A stretch of DNA of 27,952 bases, from NCBI GenBank assembly GCA_027007465.1, contig JALTFF010000042.1:1-27952 (forward strand), read 5' to 3'. The translations under genes and the position numbers were made by a program. The notes beneath the pieces were generated by a model. It was not told the DNA's origin. It worked only from the letters and a program-made list of their open reading frames with translations, and searched no databases. Every line of letters starts with the position of its first letter. Position 1 is the first letter of the stretch. This stretch comes from a bacterium. GTDB lineage: Bacteria; Patescibacteriota; Patescibacteriia; Patescibacteriales; JALTFF01. Below are positions 7,734 to 13,697 of this stretch, in pieces.

Positions 7734-8633
7734 TTATATTTTCATTTGCCTTAATGCTTTAATCCGTTCTTCAACAGGCGGGTGGGTCATAAATAATTTA
7801 GTTAGCCAATTTTTAGATTGTTTTCCTTTAAATGGAGAAGCAATAAATAAATGCGCAGTGGAATTTTTAGCCACACTCATTGGAGTTTGATCATTTGAAA
7901 TTTTTTCTAAAGCGCTAGCTAGTCCTTCTGGATAGCGAGTTAATAAAGCGCCAGATGCGTCTGCTAAAAATTCTCTTTTTCTTGAAATACTTAATCTTAA
8001 TAAAGTTGCTGCAATAGGAGCTAAAATAGCTGCTAAAATTCCTATGGTCAACATTATTAAACCACTTGAATTTTCTGAATTTTCTCTTTCTCCTCTAAAA
8101 AAACTAATTCTTAAGAAAAAATCAGAAGCAATAGCTATTGTTCCAACCAAAACAACTACTATTGTTCCTAATAGTATATCTTTATTTTTAATATGTGAAA
8201 GCTCATGTGAAATTACGCCTTCTAGCTCAACTCTATTTAATTTTTCCAACAAACCTCTTGTTACAACTATTACAGCGTGATTTTTATCTCTTCCAGTTGC
8301 AAAAGCGTTTGGCTGGCTTTCATTAATAATATAAATTTTAGGCAGAGGCAAACCAGCTGTAATACAAAGATTTTCAACTAAATTGTATAGTTCTGGATTG
8401 TCTTTCTTTTCTACTAATTTTGCTTTACTCATTGATAAAACAATTTTGTCAGAATACCAATAAGATCCAAAACTTGTTAAAATACTTAAAATTACAGATA
8501 TCCACAAAATTATTGATGATTGCAATAAATAACTAAACAACCATCCTAAGCCAATTATAAATAGTAAAAAACAAGTAATTAATACCAAAGTTTTATAATT
8601 ATTTGACTCTGCTTTAGTATATAAGGTTGCCAT
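7734..8633 (-). CDS. htpX: HtpX-type M48 membrane metalloprotease
   Basis: A 299-aa zinc protease that in the HtpX family degrades misfolded membrane proteins. Two N-terminal transmembrane segments lie near 17-38 and 41-58. The zinc motif HELSH gives ligands His143 and His147 with catalytic Glu144. The third ligand is probably Glu221 in KREFLAD. Further hydrophobic segments lie at about 153-175 and 191-215, and an HPPVEERI block near 284 is typical of the family. Length and domain order are normal. It follows lemA with one base between stop and start, so the two are co-translated. That pairing is common in bacteria. The operon leader shares an AAAGG(T/C)CGAT motif with the hsp20 and S-layer-like genes. 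Confidence 0.95.
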   Translation of the reverse strand: MATLYTKAESNNYKTLVLITCFLLFIIGLGWLFSYLLQSSIILWISVILSILTSFGSYWYSDKIVLSMSKAKLVEKKDNPELYNLVENLCITAGLPLPKIYIINESQPNAFATGRDKNHAVIVVTRGLLEKLNRVELEGVISHELSHIKNKDILLGTIVVVLVGTIAIASDFFLRISFFRGERENSENSSGLIMLTIGILAAILAPIAATLLRLSISRKREFLADASGALLTRYPEGLASALEKISNDQTPMSVAKNSTAHLFIASPFKGKQSKNWLTKLFMTHPPVEERIKALRQMKI

Positions 8634-8634
8634 T

Positions 8635-9189
8635 TTAAAAGTTTACTTCTACTGGTTTTTTATCTTCTGAATTATCTATTTCAAATAAATTCATTTTTTC
8701 AAAATGGAATATAGAAGCGATTAAGTTGGCTGGAAAGCTTTCAATTTTAGTGTTTAAATCTCTTACATTGCCATTATAAAATCTTCTGGCTGCTTGAATT
8801 TTATCTTCAGTGTCGCGCAATTCTTGTTGTAATTCCAGGAAATTATTAGAAGCTTTTAAATCTGGATAATTTTCAGCAACTGCAAAAAGAGATTTTAAAG
8901 TGTTTGTAAGCATATTTTCAGCTTTGCCTTTTTCTTTTAAATTAGAAGCTCCCATTGCATTTGCTCTTGCTTGTGTAATTTTTTCAAAAACCTCTCTTTC
9001 ATGGCTAGCATATCCCTTTACAGTACTTACTATATTTGGTATTAAATTATATCTTCTTTTTAATTGAACATCAATATCTGCCCAAGCCTCTTTTGTTCTA
9101 TTTTTTAAAATTACTAATCTGTTATATTCAAATATTATCCATAAAACAAAAACCGTGATTATAGCTAATGTGATATATAAAGTATTCAT
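8635..9189 (-). CDS. lemA: LemA family membrane protein
   Basis: A 184-aa protein with an N-terminal transmembrane helix (about 3-22) followed by a long helical domain. Family blocks include YNRLVILKNRTKEAWADIDVQLKRRYNLIPN, shown here only in part as RTKEAWADIDVQLKRR, and LQQELRDTEDKIQAARRFYN. The C-terminus (FEKMNLFEI) is also typical. The biochemical role of LemA is not settled. It is often encoded beside HtpX-like proteases, as here, where it is the first gene of the pair. It has no clear ribosome-binding site. Confidence 0.95.
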   Translation of the reverse strand: MNTLYITLAIITVFVLWIIFEYNRLVILKNRTKEAWADIDVQLKRRYNLIPNIVSTVKGYASHEREVFEKITQARANAMGASNLKEKGKAENMLTNTLKSLFAVAENYPDLKASNNFLELQQELRDTEDKIQAARRFYNGNVRDLNTKIESFPANLIASIFHFEKMNLFEIDNSEDKKPVEVNF

Positions 9190-9232
9190 TTTTTATTATT
9201 TTCAAAGTTTAATTTTATTTTTTTTAATTTAA

Positions 9233-9276
9233 ATCGGCCTTTTTATTTATTATACTTAATCTAATAAATATTTCAA
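9233..9276 (-). promoter_or_regulatory. lemA-htpX promoter and start-proximal AAAGGCCGAT motif
   Basis: On the minus strand TTGAAA (9276-9271), 16 bp, TATAAT (9254-9249). The expected start is near 9242, so the motif AAAGGCCGAT (9242-9233) would be at the very 5' end of the mRNA. A T version of the motif, AAAGGTCGAT, occurs upstream of hsp20 and twice upstream of the S-layer-like gene. Confidence 0.7.
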
Positions 9277-9437
9277 GTTAGAGCGTGAAATATAAAAAAC
9301 TATTTCTGTGGCTAAATTATTATATATCATTTAGTCACTTGCATAGAAGCGCGTAAATAATCTATTACTACTAACGCAGTTGCAGATTTGTTCTCTTTTT
9401 TACAATAAGTTTTAATTTTGGTTTAAATAGAATTCTA
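9277..9437. other. Spacer between divergent promoters
   Basis: No gene seen. The segment 9331-9352 (TTAGTC...CATAGAAGCGC) matches 18 of 22 positions of 13569-13590 in the rpsB leader. Confidence 0.35.
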
Positions 9438-9466
9438 TGGACATTTTTTAGTTTTTATGATATTAT
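9438..9466 (+). promoter_or_regulatory. Promoter of the pseudo-receiver gene
   Basis: TGGACA (9438-9443), 17 bp, TATTAT (9461-9466), 40 bp before the chosen start codon. Confidence 0.6.
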
Positions 9467-9506
9467 ATTGACAAAATTAAAATCATTAAAAAACAAGGAG
9501 GGCGCA

Positions 9507-9923
9507 ATGGAGAGAATTTTAGTAGTAAGCGAGTTAGATGTTGGTGTTAGCGCTATTGAGGCATTGGATGGATTAAAAAATGTAGAGATAGAGATTGTCT
9601 CTAGCCTTGAAGAGGGAGTTGAGAGAATTAAAAAAAAGAAATATTTAGTCGTTTTCTCAAACCTTGATCTGCCATTAACAAGAATGGCAAAAAAGGCGAC
9701 TAAATATTCAGGAGGAAAATTAGCCTTAGAATGCGGCAAGAAAGACATTATTCCTATAATAATATTTGAGTATCAGGGATATTCCTTTTCAATATCTCCT
9801 GTTTTTCTCTTTAGGAATAATGGATTTTGTATGGTCCCATATTATTCTGAAATAAAAGGCAAATTAAGAGAAGTAGGGACCTGGAAGAAGATTTTTAATA
9901 GAACTTTGTTTAATAAAATATAA
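9507..9923 (+). CDS. Unidentified 138-aa protein, receiver-like
   Basis: I chose ATG 9507 because an AAGGAGG Shine-Dalgarno sequence lies 6 nt upstream. The frame is open further 5', but that part overlaps the promoter. The protein starts MERILVVSEL, has an alpha helix with EEGVERIKKKK, then a strand-loop LVVFSNLDLP at about 47-56. This resembles the beta-alpha order of a response-regulator receiver. The usual phosphoacceptor Asp position reads Asn52 and there is no acidic pair at the N-terminus, so it is at best a non-phosphorylated pseudo-receiver. A second strand IIPIIIF follows. The strong Shine-Dalgarno and less AT-biased codons set it apart from its neighbours, suggesting a different origin. 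A dedicated promoter and terminator make it a single-gene unit. Confidence 0.65.
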   Translation: MERILVVSELDVGVSAIEALDGLKNVEIEIVSSLEEGVERIKKKKYLVVFSNLDLPLTRMAKKATKYSGGKLALECGKKDIIPIIIFEYQGYSFSISPVFLFRNNGFCMVPYYSEIKGKLREVGTWKKIFNRTLFNKI

Positions 9924-9930
9924 TTTTTAG

Positions 9931-9981
9931 CCTACAATTTTGGTAAAATGATTTTTTAAGAACCAAATTGTAGGTTTTTTT
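9931..9981 (+). terminator. Intrinsic terminator, shared convergently
   Basis: CCTACAATTTTGGT (9931-9944) pairs with ACCAAATTGTAGG (9962-9974) with one bulge, followed by seven T (9975-9981). It ends the receiver-like gene and may also help end the gene arriving on the other strand at 9987. Confidence 0.9.
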
Positions 9982-9986
9982 ATTTG

Positions 9987-10691
9987 TTAATATTTTAATT
10001 TATCTTCATACACAGCTGAAATTTTATCTCTAAAATTAAACATTTGAGTTAAAGTTTCCTTAGGTAGTGATTTTATTTTACGATTATCTACATCTACATT
10101 TAGTAAAACATCTGCTTGTTGATTGTATGCTGCTTTTTGGCTATTTCCAGTTTTAAGATCAAATGTTATCTTTTTTATGTGTCCCTTATTATTTTTTATT
10201 TCAATCCATCCATCTATTCCATATTGATAATCTAAAGGAGATCCAACAGCAGTATAAAAATCAACTCGTTCTATATTTTGGTGGTATTTTTTAGCTATTG
10301 GTTCTATTTCTTTTTGAATAAAACTTCTTATTTGAGAAGCTAAAGCTGATTTATTGTTATCAGGCTGATGTTTTTTAACAAATTCAAAGATTTCTTTTTT
10401 AGCTTTTTCACGAACAATATTATTTAAGTTAGAACTCGGAACAGGAACCATTTCAAATTTATTTATTTTACAACGACCTAAAATAGATTCCTCACATAAA
10501 TTACCATCTGAAATCTTTTTTGTATAAGGATTAACCATTCTACCGCCCTTTACAATAAGCCCTCTTTTTTTAGCCATTTCTTCTAAATACTTATGATAAG
10601 TCTTTTTTACAATAGGTGTTTCTTTTTTAGGATTGTTGAGTTCAACTATTCTTAAATTATTATTTTTATTATTTAACAATTTAATCGTCAT
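9987..10691 (-). CDS. Unidentified 234-aa protein, possible PD-(D/E)XK nuclease fold
   Basis: I do not recognise the family by name. The N-terminal half is basic with a GLIVKGGRMVNPYTKKISDG stretch and two cysteines (about 66 and 74). The C-terminal half has YQYGIDGWIEIK, then ITFDLKTG, then a helix with AAYNQQADVL. An Asp (160), about 18 residues, then D-x-K (Asp178, Lys180) and a following Gln-bearing helix match the spacing of the PD-(D/E)XK nuclease core. This is inference from pattern only. A non-nuclease PD-(D/E)XK-like protein or an unrelated fold remain possible. No methyltransferase or mobile-element gene is adjacent. The start at 10691 has no Shine-Dalgarno sequence. Confidence 0.6.
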   Translation of the reverse strand: MTIKLLNNKNNNLRIVELNNPKKETPIVKKTYHKYLEEMAKKRGLIVKGGRMVNPYTKKISDGNLCEESILGRCKINKFEMVPVPSSNLNNIVREKAKKEIFEFVKKHQPDNNKSALASQIRSFIQKEIEPIAKKYHQNIERVDFYTAVGSPLDYQYGIDGWIEIKNNKGHIKKITFDLKTGNSQKAAYNQQADVLLNVDVDNRKIKSLPKETLTQMFNFRDKISAVYEDKLKY

Positions 10692-10767
10692 AAAATTTTT
10701 TTAATTCTAATGCATAAATAAAAAACATATTTTAACATTACAGAAAGAGGAGTTTAGCTTCATTAAC

Positions 10768-10806
10768 TAAAATGGACTAAGTAGCTTATCTGCTTAGTCC
10801 ATTTTA
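10768..10806 (-). terminator. Strong 14-bp terminator-like hairpin
   Basis: TAAAATGGACTAAG (10768-10781) and CTTAGTCCATTTTA (10793-10806) pair perfectly around an 11-nt loop. On the minus strand it ends in TTTTA and would terminate RNA coming from the inverted-repeat segment or hsp20. It abuts the left arm of the 10806-11132 segment. Confidence 0.65.
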
Positions 10807-11132
10807 AGGGAGCAGGATGCGAACCAGAGTCGCTTTAACTGAGTGAATTTGGGCAAGATGCAAGAAGCTTAATCTATCTACTGATATATTAGTGATGAGC
10901 CTTGTTAAAAATACTTTATTTCTATTTCTATTCATTGTTATTAGAATTTATAACAGAGCAAGAATAAAAAAGATTGTCAGAATTCTCCCGCCTGAAGTGA
11001 AGTGAAATAATAGATTAATTTCTTTGTTGTTCCTTTTCAATGTATATTCCATATATAATTTCGTCGTTGTTCCTTAAACTTAACCAATTCTTTCACTTTT
11101 AAAACTGACTCTGGTTTGAATCCTGCTCCCTT
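10806..11132. repeat. 327-bp segment bounded by 26-bp inverted repeats
   Basis: The left arm 10806-10831 (AAGGGAGCAGGATGCGAACC...) and the right arm 11107-11132 are inverted copies with 24 of 26 matches. The arms resemble a tRNA 3' end read backwards (GGTTCGAATCC-like T-loop plus GCTCCC), but the T-stem does not pair, so they are not tRNA genes. The interior has no ORF. It holds a direct repeat ATTTC.T.GTTGTTCCTT near 11018 and 11056. It could be a non-autonomous mobile element or the template of a ~325-nt structured RNA closed by the arms. Confidence 0.55.
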
Positions 11133-11137
11133 TTCAT

Positions 11138-11563
11138 TTATTTGCCTTTAACTTTAATCTTTATCTTTTTCTCAGAAGTTTTTGCCTGATCTTTTGGCAT
11201 AGTGATTTTTAATACGCCTTTTTCATAAGTAGCATCAACTTTATCTTCTTTTACTTTTGATGGTAGTTGTATTGCTCTTTCAAACGAACCTTTCTTAATT
11301 TCTTTTCTCCAATATCCTTTCTTCTTCTCCTCTGTTTTTTCTTCAGAAGTGCCACTTATGCGTAAAATGCCATCTTTTACTGAAATGTCAACCTTTTCAG
11401 GATCAATTCCAGGTAAATTTACCTTAGCAACTATATTTTTTTCTGTTTCATACATATCCATTGCAGGTGTTGTTTGAAATTTAGGCAGAACTGGCAAAAA
11501 CCAATCTTCATCAGAGAAAAAATGATTAAGCTCATCAAATGGTTTCCAAGGTATGATAGCCAT
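11138..11563 (-). CDS. Hsp20 small heat-shock protein
   Basis: A 141-aa alpha-crystallin-type chaperone that holds unfolding proteins in a refoldable state. A short N-terminal arm (MAIIPWKPFDELNHFF) precedes the alpha-crystallin domain at about 33-125. Visible blocks are AKVNLPGIDPEKVDISVKDG, the LRISG strand, and ATYEKGVLKITMPK with the conserved GVLKI(T/M)P signature. A C-terminal IKIKV segment serves as the IxI/V anchor for oligomer assembly. Length is normal. No CIRCE operator was found upstream. The leader instead carries the AAAGGTCGAT motif shared with lemA-htpX. It appears to be a single-gene unit. Confidence 0.95.
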   Translation of the reverse strand: MAIIPWKPFDELNHFFSDEDWFLPVLPKFQTTPAMDMYETEKNIVAKVNLPGIDPEKVDISVKDGILRISGTSEEKTEEKKKGYWRKEIKKGSFERAIQLPSKVKEDKVDATYEKGVLKITMPKDQAKTSEKKIKIKVKGK

Positions 11564-11596
11564 ATTTTTAATAGTATTTTTATTATTAATATTCTA

Positions 11597-11606
11597 ATCG
11601 ACCTTT
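11597..11606 (-). promoter_or_regulatory. AAAGGTCGAT motif in the hsp20 leader
   Basis: The motif sits 34 nt before the hsp20 ATG, inside a TTCTAAT/ATTAGAA inverted repeat. A weak TAATAG -10-like hexamer (11618-11613) would put initiation right at the motif, as at lemA. No good -35 is visible. Confidence 0.45.
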
Positions 11607-11610
11607 TTTG

Positions 11611-11891
11611 TTCTATTAGAAATTTTAAAATAGAAATTTAGAAAAAATAATCATAAATTTCTAATAGAATTTAGAATATTTTTAGATTTTTTAATATTTT
11701 TGCCTTGTTGCTCAAAAATTAAATTTCCTTAAACTTTTATTATAATTTTACCAAATATTAATTCACCATTTTAGAAATTTTTAGGAATTTAAAGTATTTG
11801 TAGATACTTGAATTTTTTTAAACTGACAAAGCATAAATTTCTAATTGGATTTATAAATTAAGAAAAATAGATTTAAAAAATAGAAATTTAT
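11611..11891. repeat. Array of TAGAAATTT / AAATTTCTA sites
   Basis: Six exact copies occur at 11617-11625, 11631-11639, 11655-11663 (inverted), 11772-11780, 11835-11843 (inverted) and 11881-11889. Two of them form a perfect 15-bp inverted repeat (11611-11625 with 11655-11669). They lie between tRNA-Asn and hsp20, both read on the minus strand. Confidence 0.5.
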
Positions 11892-11912
11892 CAGGCAGAG
11901 CGAATTTGTCAG
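11823..11912. repeat. Nested inverted repeat
   Basis: CTGACAAA (11823-11830) pairs with TTTGTCAG (11905-11912), and ATAAATTTCTA (11833-11843) with TAGAAATTTAT (11881-11891). Both are perfect, so 19 bp in two blocks could close a 90-nt structure. The function is unknown. Confidence 0.45.
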
Positions 11913-11970
11913 ATAAAAAAGAAATGAAATCCTTAAAATTGCCTCAATATAAGTTTATAGCTAATGATTC

Positions 11971-12046
11971 TGGCTCCGGGAGTGGGACTCGAACCCACAA
12001 CCTAGTGGTTAACAGCCACCCGCTCTGCCAATTGAGCTATCCCGGA
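11971..12046 (-). tRNA. tRNA-Asn (GTT), CCA encoded
   Basis: A full cloverleaf on the minus strand. The acceptor TCCGGGA pairs with TCCCGGA. The D-arm is GCTCAATTGGCAGAGC. The anticodon arm is GGTGG-CTGTTAA-CCACT with anticodon GTT (the last pair of the stem is G-U/G-T type). The variable loop is AGGTT, and the T-arm is GTGGG-TTCGAGT-CCCAC. The discriminator is G, followed by an encoded CCA (11973-11971). It has its own promoter. The array of TAGAAATTT sites follows on its 3' side. Confidence 0.97.
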
Positions 12047-12079
12047 ATATTAACTATATAAAAATAAATATACAAAATA

Positions 12080-12108
12080 ATAATAGCAAAAAAAATATTG
12101 ATAGTCAA
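12080..12108 (-). promoter_or_regulatory. tRNA-Asn promoter
   Basis: On the minus strand TTGACT (12108-12103), 17 bp, TATTAT (12085-12080). The expected start is about 27 nt before the mature tRNA 5' end. The left end of repeat copy A is only 8 bp upstream. Confidence 0.75.
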
Positions 12109-12116
12109 ATAAATGT

Positions 12117-12389
12117 ATAACGCCACCCTAAATTGGACTCCACAGGCATTTTAAGTGGTTTATAACAGATTTATTTTTAAGTTGCGCTTAGAGCAGCTGT
12201 TCCTCTTGCCATTGTATCATAAATTATGTTAAAAGCAAAAATATCCATTGCATCTCAATGCCGCTTTTCTTAGAATACCAATATATTTGCAATAAGCCCA
12301 GTTAGATAGTAAACATCTAAACTTGGTGAATATGATAAAAAGGCATAGACTCTATGGTCTGATAGAGTCCAATATGTATCTGGCGTTAT
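12117..12389. repeat. ~272-bp TIR-bearing repeat, copy A
   Basis: This 273-bp unit is about 90% identical, by eye, to copy B (13217-13488) in the same orientation. Its ends form inverted repeats in two blocks: ATAACGCCA, 6-7 bp, ATTGGACTC. Internal hairpins include TTAGAT/ATCTAA (around 12302-12320) and GACTCTAT/ATAGAGTC (12349-12368). No ORF spans it, and no clear target-site duplication is visible. It may be a MITE-like element or a repeated structured RNA. It lies between the tRNA-Asn promoter and the GAF-gene terminator. Confidence 0.8.
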
Positions 12390-12450
12390 GAAGATTAGTT
12401 TTTTATTTATTAATGTTTTGTCTATCCCAATTATACTGCTTATTTAGACT

Positions 12451-12479
12451 AAAAAAATAGGGAGAAATTATCTTCTCCC
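12451..12479 (-). terminator. Intrinsic terminator of the GAF gene
   Basis: A perfect 7-bp stem GGGAGAA (12460-12466) / TTCTCCC (12473-12479) with a 6-nt loop. On the minus strand it is followed by TA and seven T (12457-12451). It lies 16 nt after the stop codon. Confidence 0.9.
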
Positions 12480-12494
12480 TTTTCTCTTCAAAAT

Positions 12495-13145
12495 TTAAAA
12501 AGGTCTTTTTAATTCTATTATGTTTTTCTCTAAGTTTTTCACCTCCTTTGTTATAATTATAGAATATTTTTCTAACCGCTCGGCAAATCCTCCCAAAATA
12601 GTGACTTTATTGATCATTTTGTCTCGTATATTATTTATTAGCACTTCTTCTCGCTCAATTAAGAGAGAAATTAACTCTCCCACGCCGCTACAGAATTCTA
12701 TTTCTTCTCTATTAAATTTTTTTCCTTCAGTAGCATCAATAACAATTACCCCTATGGTTGTTTCTCCAAAAACCAATGGAACATAAAGTATCTGTCTAAC
12801 ATCCTTCTGTTCAATCGCTGAACGAAAATAAGAAGTTAACGGATTCTCTTTCGGGTTGTTAATTAATAGAACTCTCCGAGCATCTATAACTTCTTTAATG
12901 TCTGGATGATCAGATAACGGTCCAACCACACCAATCCCATGTTCATCAACAGGCACTCCAGCGACTAGTTCGCAAAACATCCTTTTGTTTTCACTCCAGA
13001 AAACTTTGAAAACAGAACATCTTTCAATAGTTAAAATTTTGGACAAATTTTCCACTATTTTTTGCTTAACCGAATCATGGTTTATGAGAGCATTTACAAC
13101 AACTTTGGCTATTGTCAAATAATCTTTGTAACTGATTTCAGCCAT
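12495..13145 (-). CDS. GAF-domain protein with degenerate histidine-kinase-like tail
   Basis: A 216-aa cytoplasmic protein. Residues about 24-166 form a GAF sensor domain (IERCSVFKVFW, then VLLINNPKENPL, then ILYVPLVFGETTIGVIVID). GAF domains bind small ligands or dimerise. The tail RDKMINKVTILGGFAERL (174-191) looks like the HisKA segment HEIRNPxTxIGGFARRL of sensor kinases. The phosphoacceptor His is replaced by Asp175 and the protein ends before any ATPase domain. It is therefore probably a stand-alone sensor or a remnant of a kinase, not an active one. An AGGGGGG Shine-Dalgarno precedes the ATG, unlike most neighbours. The gene and its terminator sit between two copies of a 272-bp repeat, which suggests acquisition or mobility. 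Confidence 0.8.
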   Translation of the reverse strand: MAEISYKDYLTIAKVVVNALINHDSVKQKIVENLSKILTIERCSVFKVFWSENKRMFCELVAGVPVDEHGIGVVGPLSDHPDIKEVIDARRVLLINNPKENPLTSYFRSAIEQKDVRQILYVPLVFGETTIGVIVIDATEGKKFNREEIEFCSGVGELISLLIEREEVLINNIRDKMINKVTILGGFAERLEKYSIIITKEVKNLEKNIIELKRPF

Positions 13146-13201
13146 TTTAACCCCCCTGTCATCTTTAATTTTAATTGAAAAAAATAAATACTTTTTATTT
13201 T

Positions 13202-13230
13202 CCTATAAAAATTTGCATAATGCCACCCAA
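13202..13230 (-). promoter_or_regulatory. Possible GAF-gene promoter using the repeat end
   Basis: On the minus strand TTGGGT (13230-13225), 17 bp, TATAGG (13207-13202). The -35 and part of the spacer are the terminal bases of repeat copy B. Confidence 0.35.
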
Positions 13231-13488
13231 AATTGGACTACACAGGCATTTTAAGTGGTTGATAACAGATTGATTTTTAGGTTGCGCTTAGAGCAGCTAT
13301 TTCTCTTGCCATTATATCATAAATTATGTTAAAAGCAAGATATCCATTGTATCTCAATGCCACTTTTCCCAAATTACCAATATATTTGCAATAAGCCCAG
13401 TTAGATAGTAAATATCTAACTTGGTGAATATGATATAAAAGGCATAGAGTCTATGGTCTGATAGAGTCCAATATGTATCTGGCTTTAT
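13217..13488. repeat. ~272-bp TIR-bearing repeat, copy B
   Basis: This is the second copy of the repeat at 12117-12389, starting exactly 1100 bp further on, with about 20 substitutions and three single-base indels. Its TIR ends are slightly degraded (ATAATGCCA left, ATAAAGCCA when the right end is read inverted). The inner ATTGGACT blocks are kept. It sits exactly between the GAF-gene promoter region and the rpsB -35 box, which starts 11 bp beyond its right end. Confidence 0.8.
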
Positions 13489-13498
13489 GAATAATGAT

Positions 13499-13527
13499 TT
13501 GACATCTATGTTTTAGTTTGTTATATT
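13499..13527 (+). promoter_or_regulatory. rpsB operon promoter
   Basis: TTGACA (13499-13504), 17 bp, TATATT (13522-13527). The predicted leader to the rpsB ATG is about 160 nt. Confidence 0.8.
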
Positions 13528-13562
13528 TAATATGTTAGTTTTAATGTAGAAAAGAACTAGAG

Positions 13563-13637
13563 ATGGACTTAGTCCATTACATAGAAACGCATTTTATATA
13601 GAAATGGAGTTCAACTCCTTTTTTTATGAATTGAACT
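13563..13637 (+). promoter_or_regulatory. rpsB leader with attenuator-like hairpins
   Basis: A perfect ATGGAC/GTCCAT hairpin (13563-13577) is followed by GGAGT-TCA-ACTCC (13606-13618) and seven T (13619-13625). That second hairpin has the form of an intrinsic terminator, placed inside the leader 70 nt before the ATG. The segment AGTTCAA (13608-13614) can also pair with TTGAACT (13631-13637), which would break the terminator stem. In many bacteria S2 represses its own leader, so conditional termination is plausible here. Confidence 0.55.
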
Positions 13638-13697
13638 TATTTAGAGCTTAATTTATGAAAGTGTATTTAATAAATTTATAAAAAGATAATAAAATAT

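Noticed and set aside
10806..11132. tmRNA or tRNA gene suggested by GGGAGCA...TGCTCCC ends and a GGTTCG T-loop-like sequence
   Set aside because: The five bases on either side of the T-loop do not pair, there is no CCA or D-arm, no tag ORF ending in an ALAA-like sequence was found, and the two arms are simply long inverted copies.
11564..11640. CIRCE/HrcA operator for hsp20
   Set aside because: No TTAGCACTC...GAGTGCTAA arrangement is present.
12117..13488. Composite transposon with IS ends around the GAF gene
   Set aside because: The flanking repeats have no transposase ORF and no visible target-site duplication, so only a non-autonomous or RNA element can be proposed.
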